60,000 bases of DNA, from NCBI GenBank assembly GCA_914767715.1, contig OU612069.1, positions 746,001 through 806,000 of the forward strand. The letters are read 5' to 3'. Shown here in pieces: positions 10,241 through 22,992 of the stretch. Position 1 is the first letter of the stretch, and every line of letters begins with the position of its first letter. The translations under genes and the position numbers were made by a program. A model generated the notes under the pieces. That model had not been told where the DNA came from, searched no databases, and saw only the letters and a program-made list of their open reading frames with translations. Origin of the DNA: Membranipora membranacea. Lineage: Eukaryota > Bryozoa > Gymnolaemata > Cheilostomatida > Membraniporidae.

Positions 10241-12229
10241 TGTTTTAGCAAGGAGTAACAGTAACATTAACAGTCCACTCCTTCGCGGTTTAAGGGATTT
10301 CCATAGTGTAGGTTTTTCCTATGTTGTAGCATTGACTGGTCTATTAATGGAGAGGGGCTAATGGCGACACAGAGCTGTGGCGCCACATTTTGTAGGAGGA
10401 TCTTTGTTAACTAAAGCTTGTTTCTTCTTACGGCATGTTTTGATTGCTGCCATTAGCTCCTATTGCTGGTGTTAAATTGTTCCCGTGATGCTCAGCAATG
10501 ATCATTTAGCAAATGTCACGCTATATTGGAGTTTCATATTGTCAGAACTGTCTTTCACTGCAGCCAACGAAGAATTTAAGATCTCGTGCATTCTGATTTT
10601 AACCCAACCGTAACTCTGTTATTAGAAATTGGAGAAGTCAATCGCGGCTAACTCTGTTCTCTTGTCTAATATATAACATGGGAATGCAATGTGTTGTGTT
10701 TAGGGGATCCTGGTGTATCGCAATGATTAAGTGCATATCAGAATATTTTATTGCAATAGACTGTATTGGGTTTTATACCTCAGCTGATGATAATGACGCT
10801 TTTTTCTCACAATCAACGAAACTGGGTTTCTGCTTAAATGCGCCTTTGCCGTATTATTCAGAAAGAAATCCTGTCAATTCTTTTGCTATTTAATCACTTT
10901 TAAATGCTGAAACCTTGGTAGTGGCTGCATTCTTCTGCTTTGAAAACTATTAAATGTTTTATTTGAAGCCTATTTTTGGTTATATCGAGAGGCATATACG
11001 GATATATGCGAGCTGAAAATACCTGTGGTCTCATCTAGGCACAGATCTTTTTCTGTGTATTCGTATAAAAGTATGGTCTGCCGATGAGAGGCAATATGAT
11101 CACAAATTGATTTACTGATCTGATTAGAAATCAGTTGGCTCATGAGTGGACAGGCAGCTAATTAGACTGCTCAAAAGGACTGCATACCTCAAAACAGCTG
11201 TGGTACAAATCTGCTGCTCTGGTCGGGGATGCATCGATACCAACCTGCAATGGGGGAGGCAACTCCTATAAATGTCTATGTATCCTTAGTTGGTATATGT
11301 AATATAATCACTTGTTAAGGCTAGTTCTATGAAATTTTCTGATAAAGCAAATGGTTTTGTGTACAGATATTACAATGCACTTTATAGTGATTTTGGATTT
11401 TATGGTATGGATGGATTTTTATTCATCTGTGGTATGATTGGTGAGAATTTAATAATTCAGGTAATTTGTTCCTGTTTTCACTTTTAACCATTACCAGAAT
11501 GGAAGTTAGTAGTTTATATTAGGGGAAAGCCTCCATGCATCTTTCACTTTGGTATATCAAATAATCGATTGATATATATATACTTTTATTGGCAACCAAA
11601 GTCATCTCATTCCAAATGTCTTGCACTCAGAGCCAGAAAAAGAAAATTTTAAAACAAAAAAAGAGAAACAGAAAGGAAATAATATCATCAATGATGTTGG
11701 TCAAGTTGATAATATATGGTTGCTTTATATGCGCATTGGCCTGACACTTTTTTTTAAGACTCTTTTTGTATCAGTATTCTTCATTCCCATCACAGCAAGT
11801 GATATTCCAGCCTGCAGTAGCTCGTGGTGAACTGAAAGAATATAATATTCAATTTGGCTTTTGATGGCATTAGACACCAGTTTGCAGCCAGATAGTAACA
11901 TGTTTTTGTGGTTCGGGGTTAGTTTTGAGATATATATAGTTTACTAACAATGCTTATTTTGGTAAAATCTGGCCTTAATATCTTTTCCTTATCTTAGCCA
12001 ACCACACACCCACATCCACTCATATTCTTCTGCTAACCGTATACTTAAGTCTATGGTGCTGACAAATAATATTCAGCTTTAGGTAATCTGTCGACCTTTC
12101 TCCTCTCACTAGCTGTGGTATCTCAGAGTGTCGGTATAAGAGAGTTAATGTCTCATTATGTCTCATGTTGATATCTCCTTTGACTTTACTTTGATTCAAA
12201 TGAATATATCTTTACTCATTTAATAGTAA
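10241..12229. other. Non-coding stretch
   Basis: No supported exon. A near-perfect hairpin (TGGCGACACAG / CTGTGGCGCCA, one mismatch, 2-nt loop) lies at about 10361-10384. Confidence 0.45.
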
Positions 12230-12765
12230 AACTGTTGGTCCGCTCAAGATTAAATTTTACGGATTTTCAACATTGGAGTTGCTCCCCCTTTACTAGTTCT
12301 CATGCTAGTCACATGTTACTTGTATGCTCAGTTAACAGTTTACAAGAAATGAATTTCGGGAGCTAGGAAAATTATACCTCCTTGCCACACAAAATTTCCA
12401 GCGGGTTTGAGAGCCGGATTTGATCGTAGTTTTACAGAAACTCTGACAAAAGAGCCAAACTCCGAGGAGTCCACTTCATATGAATGTTTCCTATAGTTTT
12501 CAGAATTAAAGGAGGCAAAATACCTTAATATAACCCTGTACCCTGTACTCTACCAAAATTTGTGAAGTTTTGAGATTAAAATTAAATTTTAAAGTTAAGT
12601 TCGTAGTCAGCTGCCTTTTTGTTACGTAGGATGTGATTTTATTTCAGTATTCGTTTGTTGGTCAGGGATATGCTTACCTCCGGGAAGTTATTTCTGAGGC
12701 GTGACCGCTTTATTCATTCCTTTAAGATATCATTTTAAAATACAAGTCACAAGTATTCTATGTTC
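12230..12765. repeat. Ancient tandem duplication, unit 1
   Basis: Collinear with 12766-13500. Shared landmarks in order are CATGCTAGTCACA, CCTCCTTG then GTTTGAGAGCCGGAT, TAGTTTTACAGAA, TTTTCAGAATTAA, TAGGATGTGATTTTATTT and GTCACAAGTATTC. No coding frame is preserved. Function unknown. Confidence 0.75.
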
Positions 12766-13500
12766 TCCCCTATGCTAGTCACACCTCACTAATGGTTGCC
12801 GAGGTAATAATATTGGTAAAGGAATTTAAGAACCTGGGAACAGTAACCTCCTTGACACAAAAAACTACCAGTGAGTTTGAGAGCCGGATGTAATCATAGT
12901 TTTACAGAAGCTCTAACAGAATGGTCTACTCTAAGGAAAGGCTGTCATATATTATAAGGACAAGTTTGAGAGTTCAAGGCGTGCCACATATCCTTGCAGT
13001 GAATTTATAAACTCGCTGTTAAAAAACAAACCAAATCATTTATTGTTCCTTCCTTGAATTTTAAATCGAAAACGCCTGCAGTTGTAACTCATAGCGTGTT
13101 TCTCATAACTCCAAGTGGGTAGTTCTCTTTTAGAAAGTACTTGCTGGGTTCAATATCACTCGCACATGTAGAGTAACACTTTATCAGGGCTCAAAGTTCT
13201 CACAAATGTTTTTTTCAGTTTTCAGAATTAATAAGTGGCAACAAAACTCATTATAGCTACAACCTGTTCTTTACCACAATAAGAGTTTTCGCAAAAAAAA
13301 ATCAATTTTAAAGTTTGATTTGTCATCTTGCATCCTTGTTATGTAGGATGTGATTTTATTTTAGCATTATCATACCTTGCTAGTTAGGGATAATCTTGTC
13401 TCCTGACAGTAGTTATTTGTAAAGCGTGGCCGCTTTTTATAAACAGTATCATACTTTTTAGATGTCATTTTAAAACGCATGTCACAAGTATTCCATTACT
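12766..13500. repeat. Ancient tandem duplication, unit 2
   Basis: Second unit of the direct duplication beginning at 12230. It is about 200 bp longer because of extra sequence around 12960-13200. Divergence is substantial, so the duplication is old. Confidence 0.75.
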
Positions 13501-14269
13501 TAACCAACAAAGGCTGCTTGTCATCATTCACGAATTTATTTTTGTTTTTTTAATGACTATCTCTGTTAATTTGTTTCTTTAAATGTACAAAGTCATCCTG
13601 TCACTCTCTAAGTTAAGATCTGACGTACATCTGAGTTTCTATGTTCGTAGTAGAAATCGAGAAGAATCTCTAGAATAAAGGATTTACGTGTACACCTCCT
13701 GTTTGCTGCACAGTAAAGAGGCGAAGGATGTTTCTGATTTTTTTTAGAACATATCATGAAAATGGTAAATCTATGAAAATTTTTTGGTTGTTTCCTTTTA
13801 TGAAATAATAAAAATCCGAAGGAAATCAACATCATCAAATAAGTGTATTTTTGGATTTAACCAGATGAGGTGACTTGGCATTTTTCTCATGGCTCCGTTG
13901 TTATGTGCGCTGTAGGTCACATCAAGGTTCTTTAAATCCTTGGTCACATGATGTCCTGACGTACTTAGCAGGGGATACAAATCTCTAAGTTGAAGTGAAT
14001 TTGGAGCTATTTGCTTCTTTTTTGGGGTTCTGTTCTGGGGTTTTCTTCTTGTATTGGGTTCATGGCCGTCGTAATGTCATAGCCAACCAAAGTACTGATC
14101 TCTGATAATCACAAATAGATATAAAAGTTGCCTTATGTCTCAAGAGAGAATGAGAAATAATATATCAATTAGCTCTTCATACTGTCGATATTATAGGAAA
14201 CAAGTGTACAAGATAAGGTGGGGGCAACTCCCACTGTAAGCATTTGTAGACAAAAGTCAAACCACTCAA
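13501..14269. other. Non-coding stretch
   Basis: No supported exon on either strand. Confidence 0.4.
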
Positions 14270-14324
14270 GCAAATCAAATTCGCTGCTGCTGCGGTGTTC
14301 TGAACTTCAAATCCATACCAATCA

Positions 14325-14543
14325 TCAGAACACTTCTCCATCCCCGATCATTTGTATGAATTGGGTGATGTGGCTTCTTCGCACATGCCACACCACCTTT
14401 ATTCTATACTTCCCCCTCCAACCCCCAAATCATCGAATTTACACGAATCCCCACCTCGCTCGACCCATAGTTGTTTCCAACCTGATACCTTCTACAACAT
14501 TGATTCAAGGTTCCCTTCAGCCGATCAGCTGACTACACTATGA
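14325..14543 (+). CDS. Possible 3'-terminal coding exon
   Basis: An open frame reads FSIPDHLYELGDVASSHMPH, then a Pro/Ser-rich tail ending at TGA (14541-14543). A CAG acceptor-like site (AATCATCAG) sits just before the frame at about 14325 and would give phase 1. An AATAAA hexamer follows 56 bp after the stop, as expected for a last exon. The composition resembles a disordered cytoplasmic tail. No family recognised; a retrocopy fragment is an alternative. The overlapping frame 14218-14532 lacks this character. Confidence 0.33.
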   Translation, partial: SEHFSIPDHLYELGDVASSHMPHHLYSILPPPTPKSSNLHESPPRSTHSCFQPDTFYNIDSRFPSADQLTTL

Positions 14544-14599
14544 TCATAACTGTCAGCTCAATTAGCCAAGCTGTCGGAAATTCTGCTTTTAACATCAGT

Positions 14600-14605
14600 A
14601 ATAAA
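14600..14605 (+). terminator. Candidate polyadenylation signal AATAAA
   Basis: Canonical hexamer 56 bp after the stop of the candidate terminal exon. AATAAA is common by chance in this AT-rich DNA. Confidence 0.3.
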
Positions 14606-15250
14606 ATAAGCACAAGGTCGATACAGTCAAACCATTATGTGGAGAGATGTTCTATTCCTGGTGTGTAATGTCTTTTGGCAACTTACAAAACATGAATGAT
14701 ATTGTCATAACACAAATAGATACAATTTTTATAGCTGATTGACTAGTCCTAAACTGTTTCCCAGGTTTGTTCGGTTGATTCCGTGGTTTGATTGGTCAAA
14801 AGGTTGTGATATGTTAGCTTATGCGAATCTGATTGGCTGGTTGTGTTGGGTGTTACGATACTTCTGTGAGAGGATGAATATATTCCGTACACGTGCCATG
14901 GTCAGGTCAATCTGCTAGGTGAACTCTCTCTCACCAGTAAACTCCCAACATGTAGCCTTACTCTGTAATAACCTGACCCTTGATCAGCAGAGAGAAACAT
15001 GCTCACATATTTCGCTCAATGGTTCAGTATTACTGATGTCCAAATAGTTTTTTGAAAATCTGTTCTCCCCTGGTGCATTAGATCTATGATCATTTTTTAT
15101 TTTTTTTTATGCTGGGACACCAACCATTGACTAAAAATGTTTCTGCTGGTTTGTCATCAGATAGTCATGTTGATATCTCGGCTCTCATTGGGATGGGGTC
15201 TTATATCATAGCTCTCATAGCTCTAAATAACCTCGGACCTCGATTATAGT
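14606..15250. other. Non-coding stretch
   Basis: No supported exon or repeat. Confidence 0.4.
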
Positions 15251-15530
15251 CTCGTGATAGCTCGTGATAGCTCGTGATAGCTCGTGATAGCTCGTGATAG
15301 CTCGTGATAGCTCGTGATACCTCGTGATAGCTTGTGATACCTCGTAATACCTCGTGATACCTCGTGATAGCTCGTGATACCTCGTGATACCTCGTGATAC
15401 CTCGTGATACCTCGTGATACCTCGTGATACCTCGTGATACCTCGTGATAGCTCGTGATACCTCTTGATACCTCGTGATACCCCGTGATAGCTCGTGATAC
15501 CTCTTGATACCTCGTGATACCTTGTGATAA
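15251..15530. repeat. 10-bp minisatellite, 28 copies
   Basis: Uninterrupted array of CTCGTGATAG / CTCGTGATAC. The first six units end in G; later units mostly end in C with interspersed G types. A few point variants occur (CTCTTGATAC, CCCGTGATAG, CTCGTAATAC). The block structure of the last base records unit-by-unit turnover. No indel breaks the 10-bp register. Confidence 0.97.
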
Positions 15531-16107
15531 ACCTTGATGTTTATTTTCTTTTCATTACCAGTACAGGTCTACAGTCTGTAGTATACTTTTGTGGCATTGG
15601 AAGTCGGATGCCCTCCTGCCACCAGCATGATCCGTCGCAAATTAAGCTGAGGACCTCTAAATTGAACTACCAATGCCCTACCCAATGCACCATGGGCACT
15701 CCCAGATCATTTATCCAAATCTCATTACTATCTTGTGTTGGGATGCAACAATAATTCCATCAGCGAGGTAATGTAAATATGAAACCAGTGCACTGGATGT
15801 GACAAGTTTATGCGCTAATACTCTGCTAGAGGGAGGGGGGGCACAACCAGTAAACTTGGGAATGACCAGCAAACTGGACAGAGATAAGGATGTCATTCAA
15901 AATAAACGTGTCAGCTGTCACCAGTAACATATAAATACTTGTATATTGTATTTATACCTTCCTAGCTGTCACGCTTTTACGTTGATAAATGAGATTCCTA
16001 TTCCAAGTGTCGGCTTGATGAGTTAGTCTGTCCATCTTTTTATACAATAATACATTTATTTTTAGATAACATGTGATATGCTGTACAGTTTGGACGACTC
16101 GGGATCA
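15531..16107. other. Non-coding stretch
   Basis: No supported exon. Confidence 0.4.
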
Positions 16108-16380
16108 TAACCAGAACCCAATACCCAGAACCCAATACCCAGAACCCAATACCCAGAACCCGATACCCAGCTCCTAATACTCAGCTCCTGATACTCAGCT
16201 CCTCGTACCTAGCGCTTTATACCGGAGCCCGATTCACTGCGCTCAATACCCACGGTCCAAAAACCAGCGCATAATAAAAAATGCCCGATCGACATTGCCA
16301 GTGCCAGTTACCAACGCCTAATACTGAGAAACAGACACCCGGAGTGCGATGCTAAGCGCTGGATACCCAGAAGGCAGCAG
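16108..16380. repeat. Degenerating 14-bp minisatellite
   Basis: Begins with near-identical units of CCCAGAACCCAATA. It then drifts rightward through CCCAGCTCCTAATA and more diverged units until about 16380 (last recognisable ATACCCAGAAGGC). Quality falls steadily from left to right. Confidence 0.85.
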
Positions 16381-16679
16381 ATAGCAACCCATGCTGCTCG
16401 CCCACAGTGATGAGGTGAACTTCAAAGTTGCAACATGATCATGAGTGTGGCCATATAATATTGCTTATATTGCGACAGAGACTCTTTACAGCCTATGCAG
16501 TAAAGCTAATAGAAAATTCAAGAGATGAAAGTGTGCATGAGAGGAAAACTACACCTACAATCAAAAGATTTAACGAAACGACCTGCTCACACACCAGTTA
16601 TATGGTCAGGTCAGTTACAAGATAATTGTGTTTATTCGATGCCAGATCATCCTCTTCCTTTGTAGCTAGCTGCGTAATT

Positions 16680-19210
16680 GTTTGTTAGAGTGAGCAATAA
16701 ATTACATCAACCTCAAGATGTCTCAGCCTTACTGACGCTTCTGACATATATACCCAGTGTCAGAGACCTCAACATCTTCTATTGTTTGCACTTTACCACA
16801 CACACCCCTTATACTTGTACTTTTAGGGTAATTGGAATTCAGTTCTTGAGGTCACCGCTTGTCTGGTATTTGATCAAACATCAGATCACTGACCTTTTAT
16901 TCTTGAACTGCTCTGAATGGAAGTCAACTGCTGCCAAATCATAACTGAGTTATCTATATGATAAAGTGATGTCATCAAAGTTGAGGATGTGTCCTAGAAA
17001 CTTTCAAGCATCGCATCCAGGGTTGAAAACCATCTGTGTCCGTATTTATTGCAAGAAATCCAATTATGTAGCAATCATGTTTTGACATGATGGTTAATAT
17101 TATGATATATGCATCTGGTTTTTGAGAATTAACATCCTCCCTTCGTGCCTTTTAGAGAAATTATTTTGGTGAATATGATCTCTATAAACTAAATTCTGCC
17201 AAGGTACTGACTTTCTAACTGGTACCAGGGCTGTATTTGTGATGTTAATTTGTTAATCAATTATATCTAATGGGCTGTAATCACATGAGATACCAACTGA
17301 TTCACCCCCCCCCCCCCACAGCATCTGGGGATGGTAAGATGGCGCAATCTGCTAGCTTGCTTGCTATTCACTGCCAGGACAGTGGTGCCATAGAAGTTGC
17401 TCGTTTGAGTTTCTTTAGGGGAGCTGTCAAGCTTGATTTTCCCAGCCCTAAGTACCCCTAGGTGTATAACTCTCATAATCACATAAAATATCGACTGGTA
17501 TCCAGCAGCCCTGAAATACCATTGAGTTATTATAAACTAATACATAATAACTCTATGTGAAATACTCACTCATATCAACAGATGTCAGTCAGTTGTCTCC
17601 CCTTTATCTGGAGGCTCCTGCATTACATGATGTTATGCCATCTCTTGAATATGGAGTTTGGATGTTTGAACCCCCAGAATCTTCTCCAATATAATACAAA
17701 CTTTGCAAACTTCATATACCCAATGCATTGGGAACAAACTAAGCAGTTGTGAAATACGTAGTTACCAGTAGAGATCAGTATAATCCTTGATGATAATATG
17801 ATGCTTCACAGGGCGAATATTGTTAGATGTTTAAGACTGACCAGACTGAATGACAAAATCAAAGCACAATGTATCAAAGAAGGGATGCTGTCCTTATGCT
17901 GGGCACTGTTATGACTGTATACTACTTTGTGGTCTAAGTGGATATATAAGTTTTGTGATAATATAAGCAGGACTGGACAACTCATGATGCAGTCAGCTGA
18001 TCATGCATCATTCAGATTACTGCATTATGAGTTTTTTTTCTAGCATGAAAAGAACAAGTTATTAAATTAAATTTATAGTTTATTTATTGGGTGGAAAATC
18101 GATTTGCGAATGTCTCTGACACTTCTTCCTGTAGCTTGAGTTCCTGGAACTGATCAACAATGATCAACAAAAAACAGGGCTCCTCTCCCCAGGGTAAAGA
18201 AGAAGTCAAATTGCCTCAAGTTTTTTTCACCCTCTCACTAATGTATAAATACGTGGCCATATTGATATGAATGGGATAATGATGCTGCCTAAAAAAAACA
18301 AGTGGCAGAGTTTATTGCCAAATTTCTTACCAATGATTTTGATTTATGTCTATGACGTGAGTTAGAACACCGGCCTGTTTGCCACATTATTTATCTATCC
18401 ACAAATCATGATTGCTTACACAGATAAACTAACCCCAACCAAAACATCATCAGTTCAAAAAGTAAGACAGAGAAGCCGTTATCCATGTCAGGAAATGATT
18501 TGTGCCTGTTATTCTGTGTTCTGGTGATTCTGCTTAGTGAAAAACTTCTACCAAGCAAAGATTATAAATACTCCATTGTACCAAATACTTCATTGTACCA
18601 AAATAAATACTTCATTATAAATAAAGTCATTGTACCAAGTGACAAATTATTATAATACCAGTAGGATTTCTCGGCTAGAAAACATTTTATGGCCATAGGA
18701 AGGGGAACCTTAGATGTAGCTATTCTTACAGACCTAAAAAGAGCAGCATACCGTCTGCATCGAGGACCTTTACCTCTCAGTATTAGGACAGAGATATAAC
18801 TTCTGATCTTAACGAAAGTTTACCAGCCAGCATTTTGTTAGGATAGAATTACCTACATTTCTCTACAATCCATAATTCTGGTAGGCAGCTAAGCATGGTA
18901 TTTTTCATATCCTGTCTGACCAGCAGTCAGAACAAGATCATTGGAGGAAAAGCGTTGAATGTAAATTTAATCAGTATTCATGTCACTTGTCTGTTTCAGG
19001 TGCCACTGATGACCCCAATCTTACCCTTCACTACGTTACTTACTGTCAGTGTTATTGATGACTTTGTCTGAATGCTGTCACTGGATTCAAGCGAACAAAC
19101 AGAGGACAGGAAGTGATGTAGGGCTGTGAATATGTCTGACCTGTATGAGTACACGCGTCCTTCTAACACTGACTAACCGAGATATATCTTACAGAAACAT
19201 TTCAGCTGTC
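16680..19210. repeat. Segmental duplication, copy 1
   Basis: Degenerate but collinear with 19800-21800. Matching blocks include about 16690-17120 with 19820-20215 (ACAAGAAATCCAAT-type block, ATATGGATCTGGTTT-type block), about 17970-18030 with 20960-21020, and about 18900-19200 with 21520-21800 (TCATATCCTGT, GACAGGAAGTGATG, GTATGAGTACA). The SINE at 17329-17475 is present only in this copy. No coding frame is conserved. Confidence 0.65.
17329..17475 (+). repeat. tRNA-derived SINE, copy 2
   Basis: Head GATGGCGCAATCTGCTAG with a decayed B-box, then a body with AAGCTTGATTTTCCCAGC matching the reverse complement of 1318-1375. It follows a run of 13 C. It is more degenerate than copy 1. Confidence 0.65.
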
Positions 19211-19496
19211 AGTGGAAGAATATAAATATACTTGTGTATATTATGTTTATGTTTAGGTCATATTAAGTCACACATAAACACTAATATATTATTAAAATAA
19301 AGAAAATTATCTCTATAATCATAACTGGAAATAAGGGAATGAGCCTTTAGGGTTGATTACAAGATGACTGCAGCGCGATTTCTATATTGTGTTGTAGGGG
19401 TAAAATTTCTACACCATGAGTGAGGTCAACAAGTTATTTTTAATTTGCTTTAATTATAAACTTTTAGAAAACCTCAATAACTAAATAAATAAATAA

Positions 19497-19682
19497 ATGA
19501 GCAACAGGTGGTTGGCCTCATTACCAGTACAAGATAACCAGAGCCTTTTGCATCTATCTCATTCTAAGGTGGACTTCAATATGTTGCAACAAGCAGTACT
19601 ACGACGATATGCAAATACAGAGATAATTGTACGACGATATGCAAATGCAGAGGTAATCGCTGAAAGAGCCAACTATTTATAG
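19497..19682 (+). pseudogene. Short gag-like ORF fragment
   Basis: A 61-codon frame includes KVDFNMLQQAVLRRYANTE. This loosely resembles the segment of Metaviridae/Gypsy-type gag proteins in which an 'L-x-x-A-[LI]-L-x-R-[YF]' helix precedes 'T-E'. The following 27-bp direct duplication (TACGACGATATGCAAAT twice) repeats RRYAN. No protease or polymerase is nearby. This is a weak assignment from one motif; chance is possible. Confidence 0.25.
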
Positions 19683-19737
19683 CCGAATATGAAACGCTAA
19701 GGTTTTCAGAGCAGATAGGTTAGGTGATATGATATCA

Positions 19738-19765
19738 CAGAGTAAGGATATATATCCTTACTCTG
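19738..19765. repeat. 28-bp perfect palindrome
   Basis: CAGAGTAAGGATAT is followed directly by its reverse complement. The same arm core recurs as a palindrome at 34636-34667. Confidence 0.9.
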
Positions 19766-19799
19766 GGGTGATGTGTTACAGATTGGCAACATAATTTTT

Positions 19800-21800
19800 G
19801 TCAGACTAAACAACAAATTTAGACTCATTGACCACAGGTTTTGACGACCATTAGATGTCAACGACCTCTCTCAATATATCTACTATCGCCCCCAATGTTT
19901 GTACTATTAGACAAATTTGTATTGATGACTTGAGGTCCTGTTTGACATGATATTCAATCAAACACCGGGTCACCGACACTTAAGATCTTCTTCTTTGAAC
20001 AAAACTCCACTGCTGCACAATCATGACTGTAAGTTATCAGAAAACATGTTGCTATCGAAGTCTAGAATTTGACCTTCGATACAAACTTGTAAAGATGCTG
20101 ATTAGGGTGAGAAACCTTGATTTTATTATCAATTACAAGAAATCCAATTTATTTAATGTTTGATGTTTTGACAGATTGGATGAGATGATGATATATGGAT
20201 CTGGTTTGTGAGCGATATTTTGATTCTGTAAATGTTCTGACTTATTAACATCTACCAGGGTTGATGATGTTCTTCTGTTTTTCAATTATATTCAATGGTC
20301 ATCTAAGAGCACATAAATTTGAACCAAAATATAATTTGTTTATCGCAAGCACCTGAGGGTCCCACCAATCTCAGTGGATATCTCTCTTTATTATGAACCC
20401 TCCATGCAAAGTTTGATGTGGCGTTTTTCCCTCTCTCTGATATGAAGTTATCCCCCTTACAGTTTATGTTTATCTTGATTACCTTTTCTCTCATTGCTCT
20501 AAACCTCATTAGTCGAACAATCCACAATATAAATGTTGGCACCGCATTAACCTTATTTAAATTCCGATTTTAAGACAATGCATCGTGGGAAATAATAAAA
20601 TGTATTACCAGTAACAGTAAAAGATACAATCTTTCTTAGAGTGTGTGGTGATGCATTGTGGGTAGAATATTATCTGATATTCTACAAAGACAAGACATGA
20701 TAAATGAGTCTCACCTTGCATGCAAGGAAGGACTGCAGTGAATGGACTCTGCCCTGTGCTGGTGTTTACTTTGTGGTGTGAGCAGCTCACAAGTTCTGTA
20801 GTATAACTTATCTGTGGATACAGCGGTCAGGTCATCGTATCCAGCAGACTAACGTGAGAACCTGTTCTTAGAGTAATTAGAACCTTTCACTCTCAATAAT
20901 ATTATTTCTCGTTTTTCATATACTATGTTTCATTAAGTCTAGGACGCAGTAGATGCATGTGTCCCATCTCATCATGCAGTTAACTGATCATAAATCATGC
21001 ATATTACTGTCGGTTATTTTATTTTTGCAACATGGATAGAATACGTAAATAAACAAATTCGAAAATCAATTTTACATGTAATATTTAAAAATTTCAATTA
21101 TAGTCTATTTTTACAGTGATACCATGATTAACTTGGTCCGTGGTAAAACCTGTAAATAAACCTGTTTGGTTAACCTGTAAATAAACTTATTTGATTTAGA
21201 GAACATATCCATTGATGTTTGCTGTATTTATCTGTCCACACATCCACACATCCAGAGTCACTATAATTATAACCAAACAAAAAGTTGAACTAATCAGAAA
21301 CATCAAACTCTCAATCAAAGCTTTACACGTTTTATGTGATTTAGATGAAGATCTAGGGCACCTTGCGACCCTCCTTAGGGCCAGCCAAGACTTGTGTTTT
21401 TGTTGTAGTTACCCTATTAGCTGAAGTGGAATAACGGTTTGGGTTTATTTCAGTCTATGGTTCTGGTCGCTGACCCTTTGTAGACTAAATATTTGTTTAT
21501 TCATTTGTCATACAAAGGGTATCACTCATATCCTGTTTGACCAGTCAAAACAAGATCTCATATCAGGAAAAGATGAAAGAAGATAAACCCACTAATCATG
21601 TCACTTTGTCTGTATTAGGAGCCATTAATGGCCTTCACAGGATCCCCACTACGTGACTTACTGTAAGCTATGACTTTGTCAGAATCCTGTCACTTGACAC
21701 AGCAGAATGACCAGCTTGATGACAGGAAGTGATGAGAGCCTTTACACAAGGCCTGTATGAGTACATACATCCTTATTTATAACAATAACTAACCGTGGTA
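19800..21800. repeat. Segmental duplication, copy 2
   Basis: Partner of 16680-19210, lacking the SINE. A run of 14 C near 21800 marks the right side. No supported exon. Confidence 0.65.
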
Positions 21801-22992
21801 CCCCCCCCCCCCCCTCCGCATTCATCTGAAGAAACTATTTCTTTATCCACATCCTCAAATCTTTACTGTTACTGAATGCATCAAGTACTTATCAACAACT
21901 TATGAACAACATGATATTATCGGTTTTAACTTTGAAGATTATTTGGTTAATGGCAAAATATTTATTTATTTATTGAATAGTATGATGACACTCTTTTTTC
22001 TTAGCTTTACTGCTGCATCTCCACTCACACATTGACCTCTAATCGAATTCCCGCCTTACAAAGACCAACAGACAGACAGCGTGAATTCTCCTCTGGTTTT
22101 CTTGAGGGATGCAGCCCCACGTAGGTATCCGTCTTGACACCAATTGAAACAGTGTCATTAAATTAACCTCTCTGTTAGAGTTCCCGGTTTATTTAAAAAC
22201 TAATAAAACTTCTTTTGCCACCTTATTAGTCTGCATATCCTTATCTAGCAAATTACCTTGCCTGATTTTAAAATAAATGTGTCAAATGCCTTATTATTCC
22301 TTAATAATCTCTAAATCTAAATGTCTAAGTCAATGAAATTCTATTTCCTGTGATACTTATTGGCCACTAATGGTTTCTTTATTAAGGAAATTTGAAAACT
22401 TTTCTGCATTCCAGTCTCATCATGATAAGGCAAAACTAGGAAAAGTTCTGATTCTTGTTGGGTTTGTACATGGCCAGGTACAATGAATGTGATTAGTTTG
22501 GTTCTTGTTTCATCACCTCACACATTTATTTCTGGTAGATCAGGCTTCATCTCTTGGATTTACTAATGGTCTCAAACCAAACATAAATCTATACAAGTAC
22601 CATCTTAGTTCTATTTGGATGGAAAACATCAGCTGATATTATTTTATTCCTATGACGTAGATCTACCAAAGTTAGACAGCGGATGAATTATTTGTCCCAT
22701 TAGGCTGATAGAAATAAAATCACTGCACGAAAAGCCCAGGGGAGATCAAAGGCTTTGTTATCCTGTTAGTCAGTCAAACATGTTACAAAATTAAATGGAA
22801 TACACAGAATCAAAACAAATATGAAGTCACCAGTGTTGACCTAATGGTTCAACCATACAGAATATCTCCAGGAGAAAAAAAGAAAGATTGAAAACATCAC
22901 ATCCTATTAATGCATCATTACTGAGTTATCTAAAAAATGTGTTGTTGTTAGGCACAGATGGCCCAGTCAGCCTCCTCCCCTTGTTGGTACCC
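21801..22992. other. Non-coding stretch
   Basis: No supported exon. Confidence 0.4.

Noticed and set aside
14218-14532. 104-codon ORF
   Set aside because: It overlaps a frame with better coding character and a poly(A) signal; its own composition is unremarkable.
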